This document shows positions 13,201 to 25,200 of a stretch of 64,000 nucleotides of DNA, piece after piece; the first letter of the stretch is position 1, and every line of letters begins with the position of its first letter. The DNA comes from Micromussa lordhowensis (Eukaryota; Cnidaria; Anthozoa; Scleractinia; Lobophylliidae). The notes under the pieces were generated by a model. The model saw nothing but the letters and a program-made list of their open reading frames with translations, ran no database searches and was not told the origin of the DNA. The position numbers and the translations under genes are program-made. The stretch covers positions 30,847,880 to 30,911,879 of the forward strand of contig OZ026600.1 of assembly GCA_964020085.1 (NCBI GenBank). The letters run 5' to 3'.

Positions 13201-16200
13201 AAGGCATCATTCTCATCCACAAGAACCCAGTGCCTTCAAAAAGAAAAATAAACAGGTGGAATTAAAAAATGTAAATGTTTGTGTAGATTAAAATGATTTC
13301 CAGTCCATGCTGTGCACTCTCAAGAGTTTGTTCACATTTTTTGTCTTGATTCGCGTAAGGTGTCACAAAATGTACAATTTTGGAAAAAATCACATGAAGT
13401 AAATTCAAAGTTTCATATCTGTCTGACAACACTAGACAAAACAACTTCATAGCTGTAAAAATCAAAGAAATTGTTGGAAAAATAATTTAAAATGCTTTGA
13501 AGATAGGGTGTCACTGTGGTTCGTAACAAATAAATGTAACTGTAGCATTGATTCACATTCCATCGAGTGAGACTCGAAAACATTGGAGTTCTGAGGCTGC
13601 ACAGTACGGACTGCAAATCATCTTTAAGTGTGGTGATAACAAAAAATTCTTAAAATTGGAAACACTGTAAAAATATGTTGTTAGCATCATCTCCTAATGT
13701 ACATTGTAACTGGCTGGTGGTAATTAAGCTAAAATTATCAGGCAGACATGCAAGTTTGTTTCTGTTGTGGGGGCAAAGGTGGGGAGAAGTGCAACACTGG
13801 GTTAATATAAGGCAAGGAGGAAGGGGGAGGGGGAGGGGGGGGGTTGAGCTTCCATTTTTTAATCTAAGGTTCCCCACTCCTTGGCAAGTGATTACTGTAT
13901 CATTCTACATTTTTCCACTATTGCAAAATCAGGCATCATAATGTTTAAACATCTTAACCATTTCTTCCAGCTCCCCCCCAACTTGGTGGATGGGGTGGCA
14001 CTGCTACTAATGTCTGAAGACTTCCCATCCACATTTTTCAAAAAGTGGAGCAAAAATGAAGCCCTCACGCACGCCAGTAGTTTTCATGTACAAATCCAGC
14101 CAAATCTATTCGGTGAAACATACCAATTTTTTGGTGGAAATATACTTGGACGCGGAGGTCACGGGTTTGAATCCCGTTGAAGCCCTGATTTTTTTCAGGC
14201 TTCTTCTTTCCAATTGCTTAAAATTAGAAAATATAATGCGACGATCATTCTTCATTTTCATCTATAACTGCAGTTCATATATGAATTCATTTCGTATATA
14301 CCTTACATGAAGACATTTTTGTTGGATTAGTTGTTCATTACGTCAGACTTCTGGGGTTCTAGAAAGACCCTGTTGCATGTTGGGGGCCATGTTGCGTGTA
14401 TCTTGAATTGTGTACGGAATAAATCCTTGTTTTGAGGCCTAAATATTACATGGTGTCAGCAAGTTTTGAATACAAGCAACACTAAAAATTGCCAGGCAGC
14501 GAAGAACTGAGCCCAACAGCCAAGGAGACGGTTAATCCGGCCCACGCCACACCACAAATTCCTCTCCCCAGAAAGTTTGACAAGGCAAACAGTCCACAAG
14601 CAGCAGATACATGGCCAAAGTGGCTTCGCCGATACGACCGGTACAGAGTAGCGTCAGGGCTAAACAATAAACCACAAACCGAGCAGGTCAGTACTCATCC
14701 TTTATTCAATGAGTGACAGTGCCGATGGTATTCTCCAAACGCTTCGATTGGACAAACGAACCGTCTCCTATGAGGAGATTAAAAAATCACTAAGACTTGT
14801 AGCACAATCATGGTGCCCATTTGTGTAACATAGGGCATTTTTATGAAAATGCGGCAAGTGCGCGAAAATATTATTATTTGCTACATATAAGCTAGTTAAC
14901 ATCATAAAAGCAATTTTAGTGAGTTTTGTGATGTTTATAAGGTTTCTAAAGCGAATTTATTAAATACCCACAATCCTTTGTGGGCGTGGCATTTGACTCT
15001 CTCACATGATTTTACTGGCTATAATGACTAAAATACAATATATAAATGTATTTGAACACTATCTAGAGTTACAAAGAAGCAATAATTTCTTCATTGACAT
15101 CCATAGGGACTTTGTAAATGTTGTTTCTCTTTCTCTTTAGTTCTCCACACACATGTCGCACAGTGCCGGCAAGAACAAATGCACTTTTTTTTTCGTCAAG
15201 TTTGTACGTCATGTCAATAATGTTGTCCCTGATGAAAAAGTTGCCTCTTAACCCAACTGATCCTCTGGGAAAAGTACAGCCATAGTCATCTGTGGTTGCC
15301 TCCTCCAGTTCTTCCAATCCATTGCTTGTGACTTTTAATAGGTAGTATTCAAAGTCAGGATCATCTGCTGCTGCAATGGCAACTACACTACCTTTAGCAG
15401 CCAAATCTGCAATTCTGACTGCAGTGTCACCAAGGGTTGCTTCAGTCTCCTCAGCTGCTTGCCTGGTTGTAGCAATAGATGACTCCCTTTCTAGTCTGAC
15501 CTCCTTCCAGTCGTCCATCCACTCCTTGTTGCTGCAATTCCCCTCATCACCACTGATGCAGTCAATGCAGTAACAAGTGCGGTTCCGAACAAATACCCTT
15601 CCCTGCTCTGCAGTTGTCTTGACACAGTGAAGCTTTCGGATGCCTTTGAGTGTTTTAAAACTTCTGTCTGGTCTTCGTCTCACCACAGCGTCCTCACCTT
15701 CTGTAGGCACATAAAAGAAGACCCTCCGAGCAAGTCCCACGGCTTTGGTTCGTGAAGCAAATGAAGATGCTGATGGAGTGGAAAAGTTCTCCGTAAGGAA
15801 ATCGGTCATGTCCTTGGCATTCCTGATCACTGCTGTTTTTCTCAGCACTGCCTGACTCACCTTCTGTTTGATATTAGCTCCAGCAGCATCTTGCTCACCT
15901 TTGGCATGCGAGGTCTCAAAGTAACTTCTCTGAATTTGGAACCCATAGTCGAAAAGACAGCACGAAAGATCTCCAATACAATGCCGTGACTTGTACTGGG
16001 CAGCACACCCATCTGTGAACTCGTGTAGTTTGTTGACCTTGATTTGCAGCTGCTCTTCCAAGTAACCCTTCACCAGTTCCTGCGCCTTGTGCACTGAGTG
16101 GAAGTCTTGGACTTCATCATCAGAGATCACAAACAGGTGCTCCTTTATTATCTGTGGATCCTCTTCTGTGCTTGTCTTTCCATCTACAAATTCCACTGCA

Positions 16201-19200
16201 TGACGATACAGGATGGTGATGTGAAGGGAGACTTTAGCCACATCAAAGTACTCCGACTGAAGCTCGTCCTGTTGCCTGCAGCTGTATCCTTCCGAATAGT
16301 CGTGAACACAAACTACCTCATTGAGTGGAAGGTGTTCAATTAGGTTGTCCATTTGCTCTCTCTGCCACTTTGCCATAAATGAATGGTACGGATATTCTTT
16401 CAGGAGGTCTGCAAAATATTGAAGCAATTCACTTGGTGGTGTTTGCTTTGTGATCAGAGCAATTTTTTTCTTTTCTTGCCCATTTGCCAAAAACTTTCCA
16501 GTTCCCACATAGGCATAGTGTTTCCAAATCACTTGTTCCTCTGTGTCTTCGGAGAGCTCTTCTGTTAGCAGTACAAACTTGTCCACACCACACTGGTCAC
16601 AATCCCTATTAAGGCATTTCAGTTTGTGATAGGGCTGGTCATTTTGTTTTTCACACAAAGTAAGATCAGCTGCTTCAGTTAAAGTAGAGGGAATTGACAC
16701 ATCATTTCTTCCACTTTTTCTACATGCATTTTTCCAGAATTTCAAGCAGTCCTTAAAAACAATTTGTGTTTCAACATGCTTTCTACAAAGACATGACCTT
16801 CGGTCCTTTTCTTTTGCAGCACGGATGAAAAAGGGCTTCAAGGATTCAAACTTCCGCTGCTTTATTTTCACATCAGGGTGAATAGCCTGGAATTCCAAAA
16901 ACGCTTCTGTTTGTGTTTTTTCGAGGACGTGCTTGGCATGCTCAATGTATTCTTTTTTTCCGGTTCTTTTTCTCAGAACATCTTTTTTATCTCCTGTCGG
17001 TCTGCTGGCTTCATACGTCCAGTAATTGAAGACAAGCTGTTTATCTTCCTGGCTAATTGCATCGCCTCTTGTTTTCCGCTCAAGATAAAGCCAACTCTTT
17101 TTTTCCCCCGATAATATCTTTTGCCTCTCTTTGACGGCCTTTCTCACGCTCTTACGCCCCACATTTACCAGGGTAGAAAGCGTCTTTTTTGCCCTTGATT
17201 TACCAACATTTTGGCCAAAGGCAAGATGTTTCAATGCAGAATATGCAGCTTGCTTGTCCTTTGAGCGGCTTTTTTTAACATGGTCTGCTCCTTCCGCAAT
17301 ATCCGCTGCGAGAGCTCGAAGTGCCGCAGTTTCTTTCATTTCTTCGGGCGATTTTATTACGCCTTTCTTCTGAAGGATTTTTCTTGTCCGTGGACTAGAT
17401 GAAATAGCTTCAAGAAGTTCTGCCTTTTTTTCAGGAGATTTTGGCAGAGCTTCAAATGTTTTCTTCAGTGCCCGTGTCTTGGCCATCCTGTTTTGGAATG
17501 TGGGCGTCGAAGGATTGGCAGTATCATCATCCGAACTTTGGCGAATTTCTTCCCTTCGTTTCTCTCGTAATCGTCTCACCCTTTCTCGAGTTTGCTGCCG
17601 AATTTTTTCTCTTCTTTCCTCATCTACAGCTTTCTTTTCCTTTTTTTTCTTTTTAGCCGCTAGTTGGTTTTGTTTTAACTGTTGAGACCGCCGTGTCACG
17701 CCAACGGCTTTCGTCTTCCCGGTTTTACGCTTGTACTCTTTGACGTCCGCAATTTTGCACTCACGATTTCGTTCGTAATACTTTCTGTCAGCTTCTTTCT
17801 TTTTCTCTATCTTTTTTTCTCTCCACTTCTTCATCTTTTCAGCACTCGAAGAGCTTTCCTTTTTGCTATTCATCTTTGAAGAACGCTTTTGTTTCCGCTC
17901 TGTTCTTGTGAAATCGCGTGGGTCGTAAGAATTGAAGTGGGCGATCCAGCACGTGTTTTCATGTTTCAGAGGCGATCCAGCACGTGTTTTCATGTTTCAG
18001 ACGCGATCCAGCACGTGTTTCAGACCCTGAATTGTCCACAGAACACCCCGCATATACAGAGGAGAGGTCACAAAGGATCCCTTCGATGGTATATACTTCA
18101 TGGGTGAATGCCATAAGTGCACCGAGGTTTCTACTTCATGTAAAACTACACTGAAGTATATCACTACTACACTGCACTAAGGTATATCACGTATACCATG
18201 TACTGATTACTTGTCCCTAGTACTGATTACTTGCCCCTAGTACTGATTACTTGTCCCTAGGCCTGATTACTGGTCCTTAGTACTGATTGCTTGTCCCTTG
18301 TAATGATTACTTGCCCCTAGTACTGATTACTTGTCCCTAGTACTGATTGCTTGTCCCTAGTACTGATTACTTGTCCCTAGCCCCGATTACTTGTCCCTAG
18401 CCCTGATTACTGGTCCCTAGCCCTGATTACTTGTCCCTAGCCCTGATTACTTGTCCCTAGCCCTGATTACTGGTCCCCAGCCCTGATTACTTGTCCCTAG
18501 TACTGATTACTCGTCCCTAGTACTGATATTTTGTCCCTAGTACTGATTACTTGTCCCTAGTACTGATTACTTGACCTTAGTACTGATTGCTTGGCCCTAG
18601 TACTGATTACTTGTCCCTAGTACTGATTACTTGTCCCTAGTACTGATTACTTGACCTTAGTACTGATTGCTTGGCCCTAGTACTGATTACTTGTCCCTAG
18701 CCCTGATTACTTGTCCCTAGTACTGATTACTTGTCCCTAGCCATGATTACTTGTCCCTAGTACTGATTACTTGTCCTTAGGACTGTTTACTTGTCCCTAG
18801 CCCTGATTACTTGTCCCTAGAACTGATTACTTGTCCCTAGGACCGATTACTTGTCCTTAGTACTGATTGCTTGGCCCTAGGACCGATTACTTGTCCCTAG
18901 CCCTGATTACTTGTCCCTAGTACTGATTACTTGTCCCTAGCCCTGATTACTTGTCCCTAGTACTGATTACTTGTCCCTAGCCCTGATTACTTGTCCCTAG
19001 TACTGATTACTTGTCCCTAGGACTGATTACTTGTCCCTAGTACTGATTGCTTGGCCCTAGGACTGATTACTTGTCCTTAGTACTGATTGCTTGGCCCTAG
19101 GACCGATTACTTGTCCCTAGCCCTGATTACTTGTCCCTAGTACTGATTACTTGTCCCTAGCCCTGATTACTTGTCCCTAGTACTGATTACTTGTCCCTAG

Positions 19201-22200
19201 CCCTGATTACTTGTCCCTAGTACTGATTACTTGTCCCTAGGACTGATTACTTGTCCCTAGTACTGATTGCTTGGCCCTAGGACCGATTACTTGTCCCTAG
19301 CCCTGATTACTTGTCCCTTTGATCGATTACTTGTGCCTAGCCCTGATTACTTGTCCCTAGTACTGATTACTTGTCCCTAGGACTGATTACTTGTCCCTAG
19401 TACTGATTACTTGTCCCTAGTACTGATCGTTTGTCCCTAGTACTGATCGTCTGTCCCTAATACTGATCATCTGTCCCTAGTACTGATTACTTGTTTCTAG
19501 TGCTGATTACTTGTCCCTAGTACTGATCGTCTGTCCCTAGTACTGATCGTCTGTCCCTAGTACTGATTACTTGTTTCTAGTACTGATTACTTGTCCCTAG
19601 TACTGATCGTTTGTCTCTAGTACTGATCATCTGTCCCTAATACTGATCATCTGTCCCTAGTACTGATTACTTGTTTCTAGTCCTGATTACTTGTCCCCAG
19701 TACTGATCATCTGTCCCTAGTACTGATCATCTGTCCCTAGTACTGATCGTCTTCCCTAGTACTGATCGTCTGTCCCTAATACTGATCATCTGTCCCTAGT
19801 ACTGATCGTCTGTCCCTAATACTGATCATCTGTCCCTAGTACTGATCATCTGTCCCTAGTACTGATCATCTGTCCCTAGTACTGATTAACTGTCCCTAGT
19901 ACTGATCGTCTGTCCCTAGTACTGATCACCTGTCCCTAGTACTGATCGTCTGTCCCTAGTACTGATCACCTGTCCTTAGTACTGATCATCTGTCCCTAGT
20001 ACTGATCATCTGTCCCTAGTACTGATCACCTGTCCCTAGTACTGATCGTCTGTCCCTAGTACTGATCATCTGTCCCTAGTACTGATCATCTGTCCCTAGT
20101 ACTGATCATCTGTCCCTAGTACTGATCATCTGTCCCTAGTACTGATCACTTGTCCCTAGCACTGGTCACTTTTCCCCAGCGTTGATTATTTAATTGATTG
20201 TCTAAATATCACGCGGAATGAAACAAAACTCTAAGACCTCTAAGTTACTTCGAAGCATCACACTGAATAAAACAAATCGCTAAGACCCCTAAGCCACTTC
20301 GAGGCATCACGCTGAATAAAACAAAACTCTAAGACCCTTAACCTACTTTGCACCACCTCCCTGATTGGATTCTAAAAAACGACTTTCATATTCTTTAAAC
20401 AAAGCAAAAACAGACTTCACTTAACTCAGTTACGGGATCCTACAGATCCAAAATGCTCTGTTGAATGGATGAATGCTGGCTCACGTTTCCACCTGTTTTC
20501 TCATCAATTATTATTAATTGACAAGTAGTAATCATACATGTATGCACTCGTGATTAACCAAATCAGACACCCTCTCCGCACTCGTCAAATTTTCATAATC
20601 ACTTGTATAATTTCACACGGGACTTGTATTATCTCACACAGAACTGGACTCATTCAGTACTATTATTATTGATTTTTAGTTTCTAATTTTCTTGCACTAG
20701 TAGTAACAATGATCAAAACAATAAATTTGTCTTTTCAATAATAAACGAAGTTATATTTTACTGAGAAAGTTCAGTTACTTGTGTGCATTCCGATGACCAT
20801 ACGCCCTTTCCTTTGGCCAAAAGCCTAAATTCTGTAAGTGAAAAAATATTCCCTTGGTGCCTTAAAAATTCCTTTCTTGGAGTGGAAGATCAAGGTTCTA
20901 TAATATCCCAAAATAGTGGAATAGGCATGCTGTCAGAGGGCAAAACTCCTCCCATAATTTTGAATTAACCCTAAAGAGCATGCTTCACGCTAGGCCAGAA
21001 TTCTACCACTGGAATCAACTTGACATTAAAAATAGATCAATTATTCGAAGGGACAAAGCAAACAGTGGAATATTTTCCTTTACAATCCTATTAAGAAAAT
21101 AATTCAATGAAATAGACACAAGGAAAAAAAACAGCGACACTTCATGGCTCGAATCACTTTTCAGCACTTTCCACTTTTTTGATGTGTCAATTTGTTACCA
21201 CTCGTTATCAATAGCTGGTACAATCATGGTATCAAAAAACTGCCCAATCATTGATTAACTCGTTGTTATCATTTCCATCAACCTATGGTATATATTATAC
21301 CAGCTCTGAACTCTATGCACAGAATTTTTTTAAATGTTTGCCAACAGTTGCATCTTATACTGCTTGTCAAAATTCGTTAGCATCAATTAATAAAGGCAGG
21401 TACTCTGAATGAACCATCAAAATCTACGTCTTGGATAGTGCTGGAAACTGTGTTGAGCCACCTTAAATTTCGATTACAGCTTACCTTTCGAGTATTCAAC
21501 TCCACACTAAACGGCTTTTGAATTCATGCACTCTAAACTTGCCTGGGTGCAGCCAATAAACCTATTTGCATTCAGGCCATCACATCACTCATTTGTGATA
21601 CAATTATAGGTGATAACTTAAAGGGGCTATGTCACACCCAGCATGTAGAAAATATCCAAATGGCCAAGTTTAATGTCCCCAATCGCCAAAGAATGAGATT
21701 TTTTAAGTCCGAATTCTTCAAAAATAAGATTTGTATAAAACAAGGGAGTGTTGGAGGGCAAGACCTTTGATCAGTACTAGGAACAGATGATCAGTACTAG
21801 GGACAAATGATCAGTACTAGGGACAGATGATCAGTATTAGAGACAGATGATCAGTACTAGGGACAGACAATCAGTACTAGGGACAGACAATCAGTACTAG
21901 AGACAGACGATCAGTGCTAGGGACAGACAATCAGTACTAGGGACAGATGATCAGTACTAGGGACAAATGATCAGTACTAGGGACAGATGATCAGTACTAG
22001 GGACAGATGATCAGTACTAGGGACAGACGATCAGTACTAGGGACAGACGATCAGTACTAGAGACAGATGATCAGCACTAGGGACAAATGATCAGTACTAG
22101 GGACAGGTGATCAGTACTAGGGACAAGTAATCAGGGCAAGGAACAAGAAATCAGTACAAGGGACAAGTAATCAGTACTAGGGACCAGTAATCAGGGCTAG

Positions 22201-25200
22201 GGACCAGTAATCAGGGCTAGGGACAAGTAATCAGTACTAGGGACAAGTAATCAGTATTAGGGACAAGTAATCAGTACTAGGGACAAGTAATCAGGGCTAG
22301 GGACAAGTAATCAGTCCTAGGAACAAGTAATCAGTATTAGGGACAAGTAATCAGTATTAGGGACAAGTAATCAGTACTAGGGACAAGTAATCAGTACTAG
22401 GGACAAGTAATCAGTAGTAGGGACAAGTAATCAGTACTAGGGACAAGTAATCAGGTCTAGGGACAAGTAATCAGGTCTAGGGACAAGTAATCAGTACAAG
22501 GGACAAGTAATCAGTACAAGGGACAAGTAATCAGTACTAGGGACCAGTAATCAGGGCTAGGGTCCAGTAATCAGGGCGAGTGACAAGTGATCAGTACTAG
22601 GGACAAGTAATCAGGGCTAGGGACCAGTAATCAGGGCTAGGGACCAGTAATCAGGGCTAGGGACAAGTAATCAGTACTAGGGACAAATAATCAGTATTAG
22701 GGACAAGTAATCAGTACTAGGGACAAGTAATCAGGGTTAGGGACAAGTAATCAGTCCTAGGGACAAGTAATCAGTAGAAGGGACAAGTAATCAGTACTAG
22801 GGACAAGTAATCAGGTCTAGGGACAAGTAATCACGGCTAGGGACAAGTAATCAGTACAAGGGACAAGTAATCGGTACATGGGACAAGTAATCAGTATTAG
22901 GGACAAGTAATCAGTACTAGGGACAAGTAATCAGTACTAGGGACAAGTAATCAGTCCTAGGGACAAGTAATCAGTACTAGGGACAAGTAATTAGTAGTAG
23001 GGACAAGTAATCAGGTCTAGGGACAAGTAATCAGGTCTAGGGACAAGTAATCACGGCTAGGGACAAGTAATCAGTACAAGGGACAAGTAATCAGTACAAG
23101 GGGCAAGTAATCAGTACTAGGGACAAGTAATTAGTAGTAGGGACCAGTATTCAGGGCTAGGGACCAGTAATCAGGGCGAGGGACAAGTAATCAGTACTAG
23201 GGACAAGTAATCAGGGCTAGGGACCAGTAATCAGGGCTAGGGACCAGTAATCAGGGCTAGGGACAAGTAATCAGTACTAGGGACAAGTAATCAGTATTAG
23301 GGACAAGTAATCAGTACTAGGGACAAGTAATCAGGTCTAGGGACAAGTAATCAGGTCTAGGGACAAGTAATCACGGCTGAGGACAAGTAATCAGGGCTAG
23401 GGACAAGTAATCAGGGCGAGTGACAAGTAATCAGTACTAGGGAAAAATAATCAGGGCTAGGGACCAGTAATCAGGGCTAGGGACCAGTAATCAGGGCTAG
23501 GGACAAGTAATCAGTACTAGGGACAAGTAATCAGTATTAGGGACAAGTAATCAGTACTAGGGACAAGTAATCAGGGTTAGGGACAAGTAATCAGTCCTAG
23601 GGACAAGCAATCAGTAGTAGGGACAAGTAATCAGTACTTAAGGGACAAGTAATCAGGTCTAGGGACAAGTAATCACGGCTAGGGACAAGTAATCAGTACA
23701 AGGGACAAGTAATCGGTACATGGGACAAGTAATCAGTATTAGGGACAAGTAATCAGTACTAGGGACAAGTAATCAGGGTTAGGGACAAGTAATCAGTCCT
23801 AGGGACAAGCAATCAGTAGTAGGGACAAGTAATCAGTACTTAAGGGACAAGTAATCAGGTCTAGGGACAAGTAATCACGGCTAGGGACAAGTAATCAGTA
23901 CAAGGGACAAGTAATCGGTACATGGGACAAGTAATCAGTATTAGGGACAAGTAATCAGTACTAGGGACAAGTAATCAGGGCTAGGGACAAGTAATCAGTC
24001 CTAGGGACAAGTAATCAGTACTAGGGACAAGTAATTAGTAGTAGGGACAAGTAATCAGGTCTAGGGACAAGTAATCAGGTCTAGGGACAAGTAATCACGG
24101 CTAGGGACAAGTAATCAGTACAAGGGACAAGTAATCAGTACATGGGACAAGTAATCAGTACATGGGACAAGTAATCAGTACATGGGAAAGGTAATCAGTA
24201 CATGGTATGTGTAGTAGTGCAGTGTAGTAGTGATATACTTCAGTGTAGTTTTACATGAAGTAGAAACCTCGGTGCACTTATGGCATTCACCCATGAAGTA
24301 TATACCCCTTCGATGTTTATTTCTCATTAGCCGTTTGAGAGCTTCGTTTTGTGCAAAGGTTTTGTGCAGTTTTCTGTGCAGAGCGGGTTTGAAATTTGAT
24401 CGTTACACTTAGATAAATACAAGGCGAGAGTGAATATAGGTTTCCGATTTAGTTTATTTCAAATATCTTCGGTTGTATTGTACATAAGGCTGTGAAACTT
24501 TGCGGATTTGTATTTGAATACGTGAACTGTGTTGTGGAGATGTCTCAGCGGCCAAGGTGACCTGGAAGCTGTGATACGCGCGGTTAACTGGGTGAGTAGT
24601 ATTTCATTTTCGTTGATTCTTATTGACAACAACATCGTTTCCGAATTGGAAAATCATTAATTTCGTCTTTGCTATTGCTTATTTTGAAGAAATTTCTTTA
24701 CAAGAGGATAAATAAGTCTATGAACCTCACTCACACTAATCAACTTTATTTCTAGGTCCGCGTTCAAGTTGCTAGACCCGCACTTGTATGATACGAAGCT
24801 CTGTGGGATCTCCAGCGTTACACAAGCACACAACAGCAACTAGAATTCAAGTTTTTATTCCTGTTGTTTTAAAAACGGACATTGAATGCTGTCACTTTGC
24901 ACACAGTGTACTTCAGCCCTACTCAATAAATAGATATAATGGAAGTCTCAAATTGTTATTGTTTTGAACACAAAATTTAACTTTATTTCTGTATTTATGC
25001 AAATGAGATGTTACGCGTTACACCGAAAATATGGGTATATTTACAGTCAACTTCAATATTTTTCCACTCTTAAATTATTTCAAATGACAATATAGTGATG
25101 TTTTATTGAACTACAATCATTGTAGCACAAAAAGGTCAAGTTTGGAAACAATCCGTCATTTGCTGACCAAGATATTGATATATTTATTTGAACAGCCCCA

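Larger units (their letters stand above)
18089..24305. mobile_element. 6.2-kb foldback element with arms of inverted 20-bp tandem repeats
   Basis: The element begins GTATATACTTCATGGGTGAA and ends with the exact complement. The outer roughly 95 bp of each end is near-identical. Then come two tandem arrays in opposite orientation (18201-20179 and 21769-24204) around a unique centre (20180-21768) without a credible ORF. A 10-bp direct duplication flanks it. Very long terminal inverted repeats built of subrepeats define foldback elements. In flies these are linked to MULE-type (FB/NOF) or P-type (Galileo) transposases, and a 9-10-bp duplication would favour MULE. No transposase is encoded here, so it is non-autonomous. 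It sits about 95 bp upstream of the transposase ORF's first ATG. Confidence 0.88.

Noticed and set aside
18201..20179. Centromeric or telomeric satellite
   Set aside because: The array is bounded by a mobile-element end and a 10-bp target duplication and has an inverted partner; CTAGGGACAAG is not a telomere repeat.
20783..20968. Small ORF in the foldback centre as a transposase
   Set aside because: Only 61 codons with no catalytic motif; the element is judged non-autonomous.
18201..24204. CRISPR-like array
   Set aside because: The 20-bp units follow each other without spacers, in an animal genome, in two inverted arms of a transposon.
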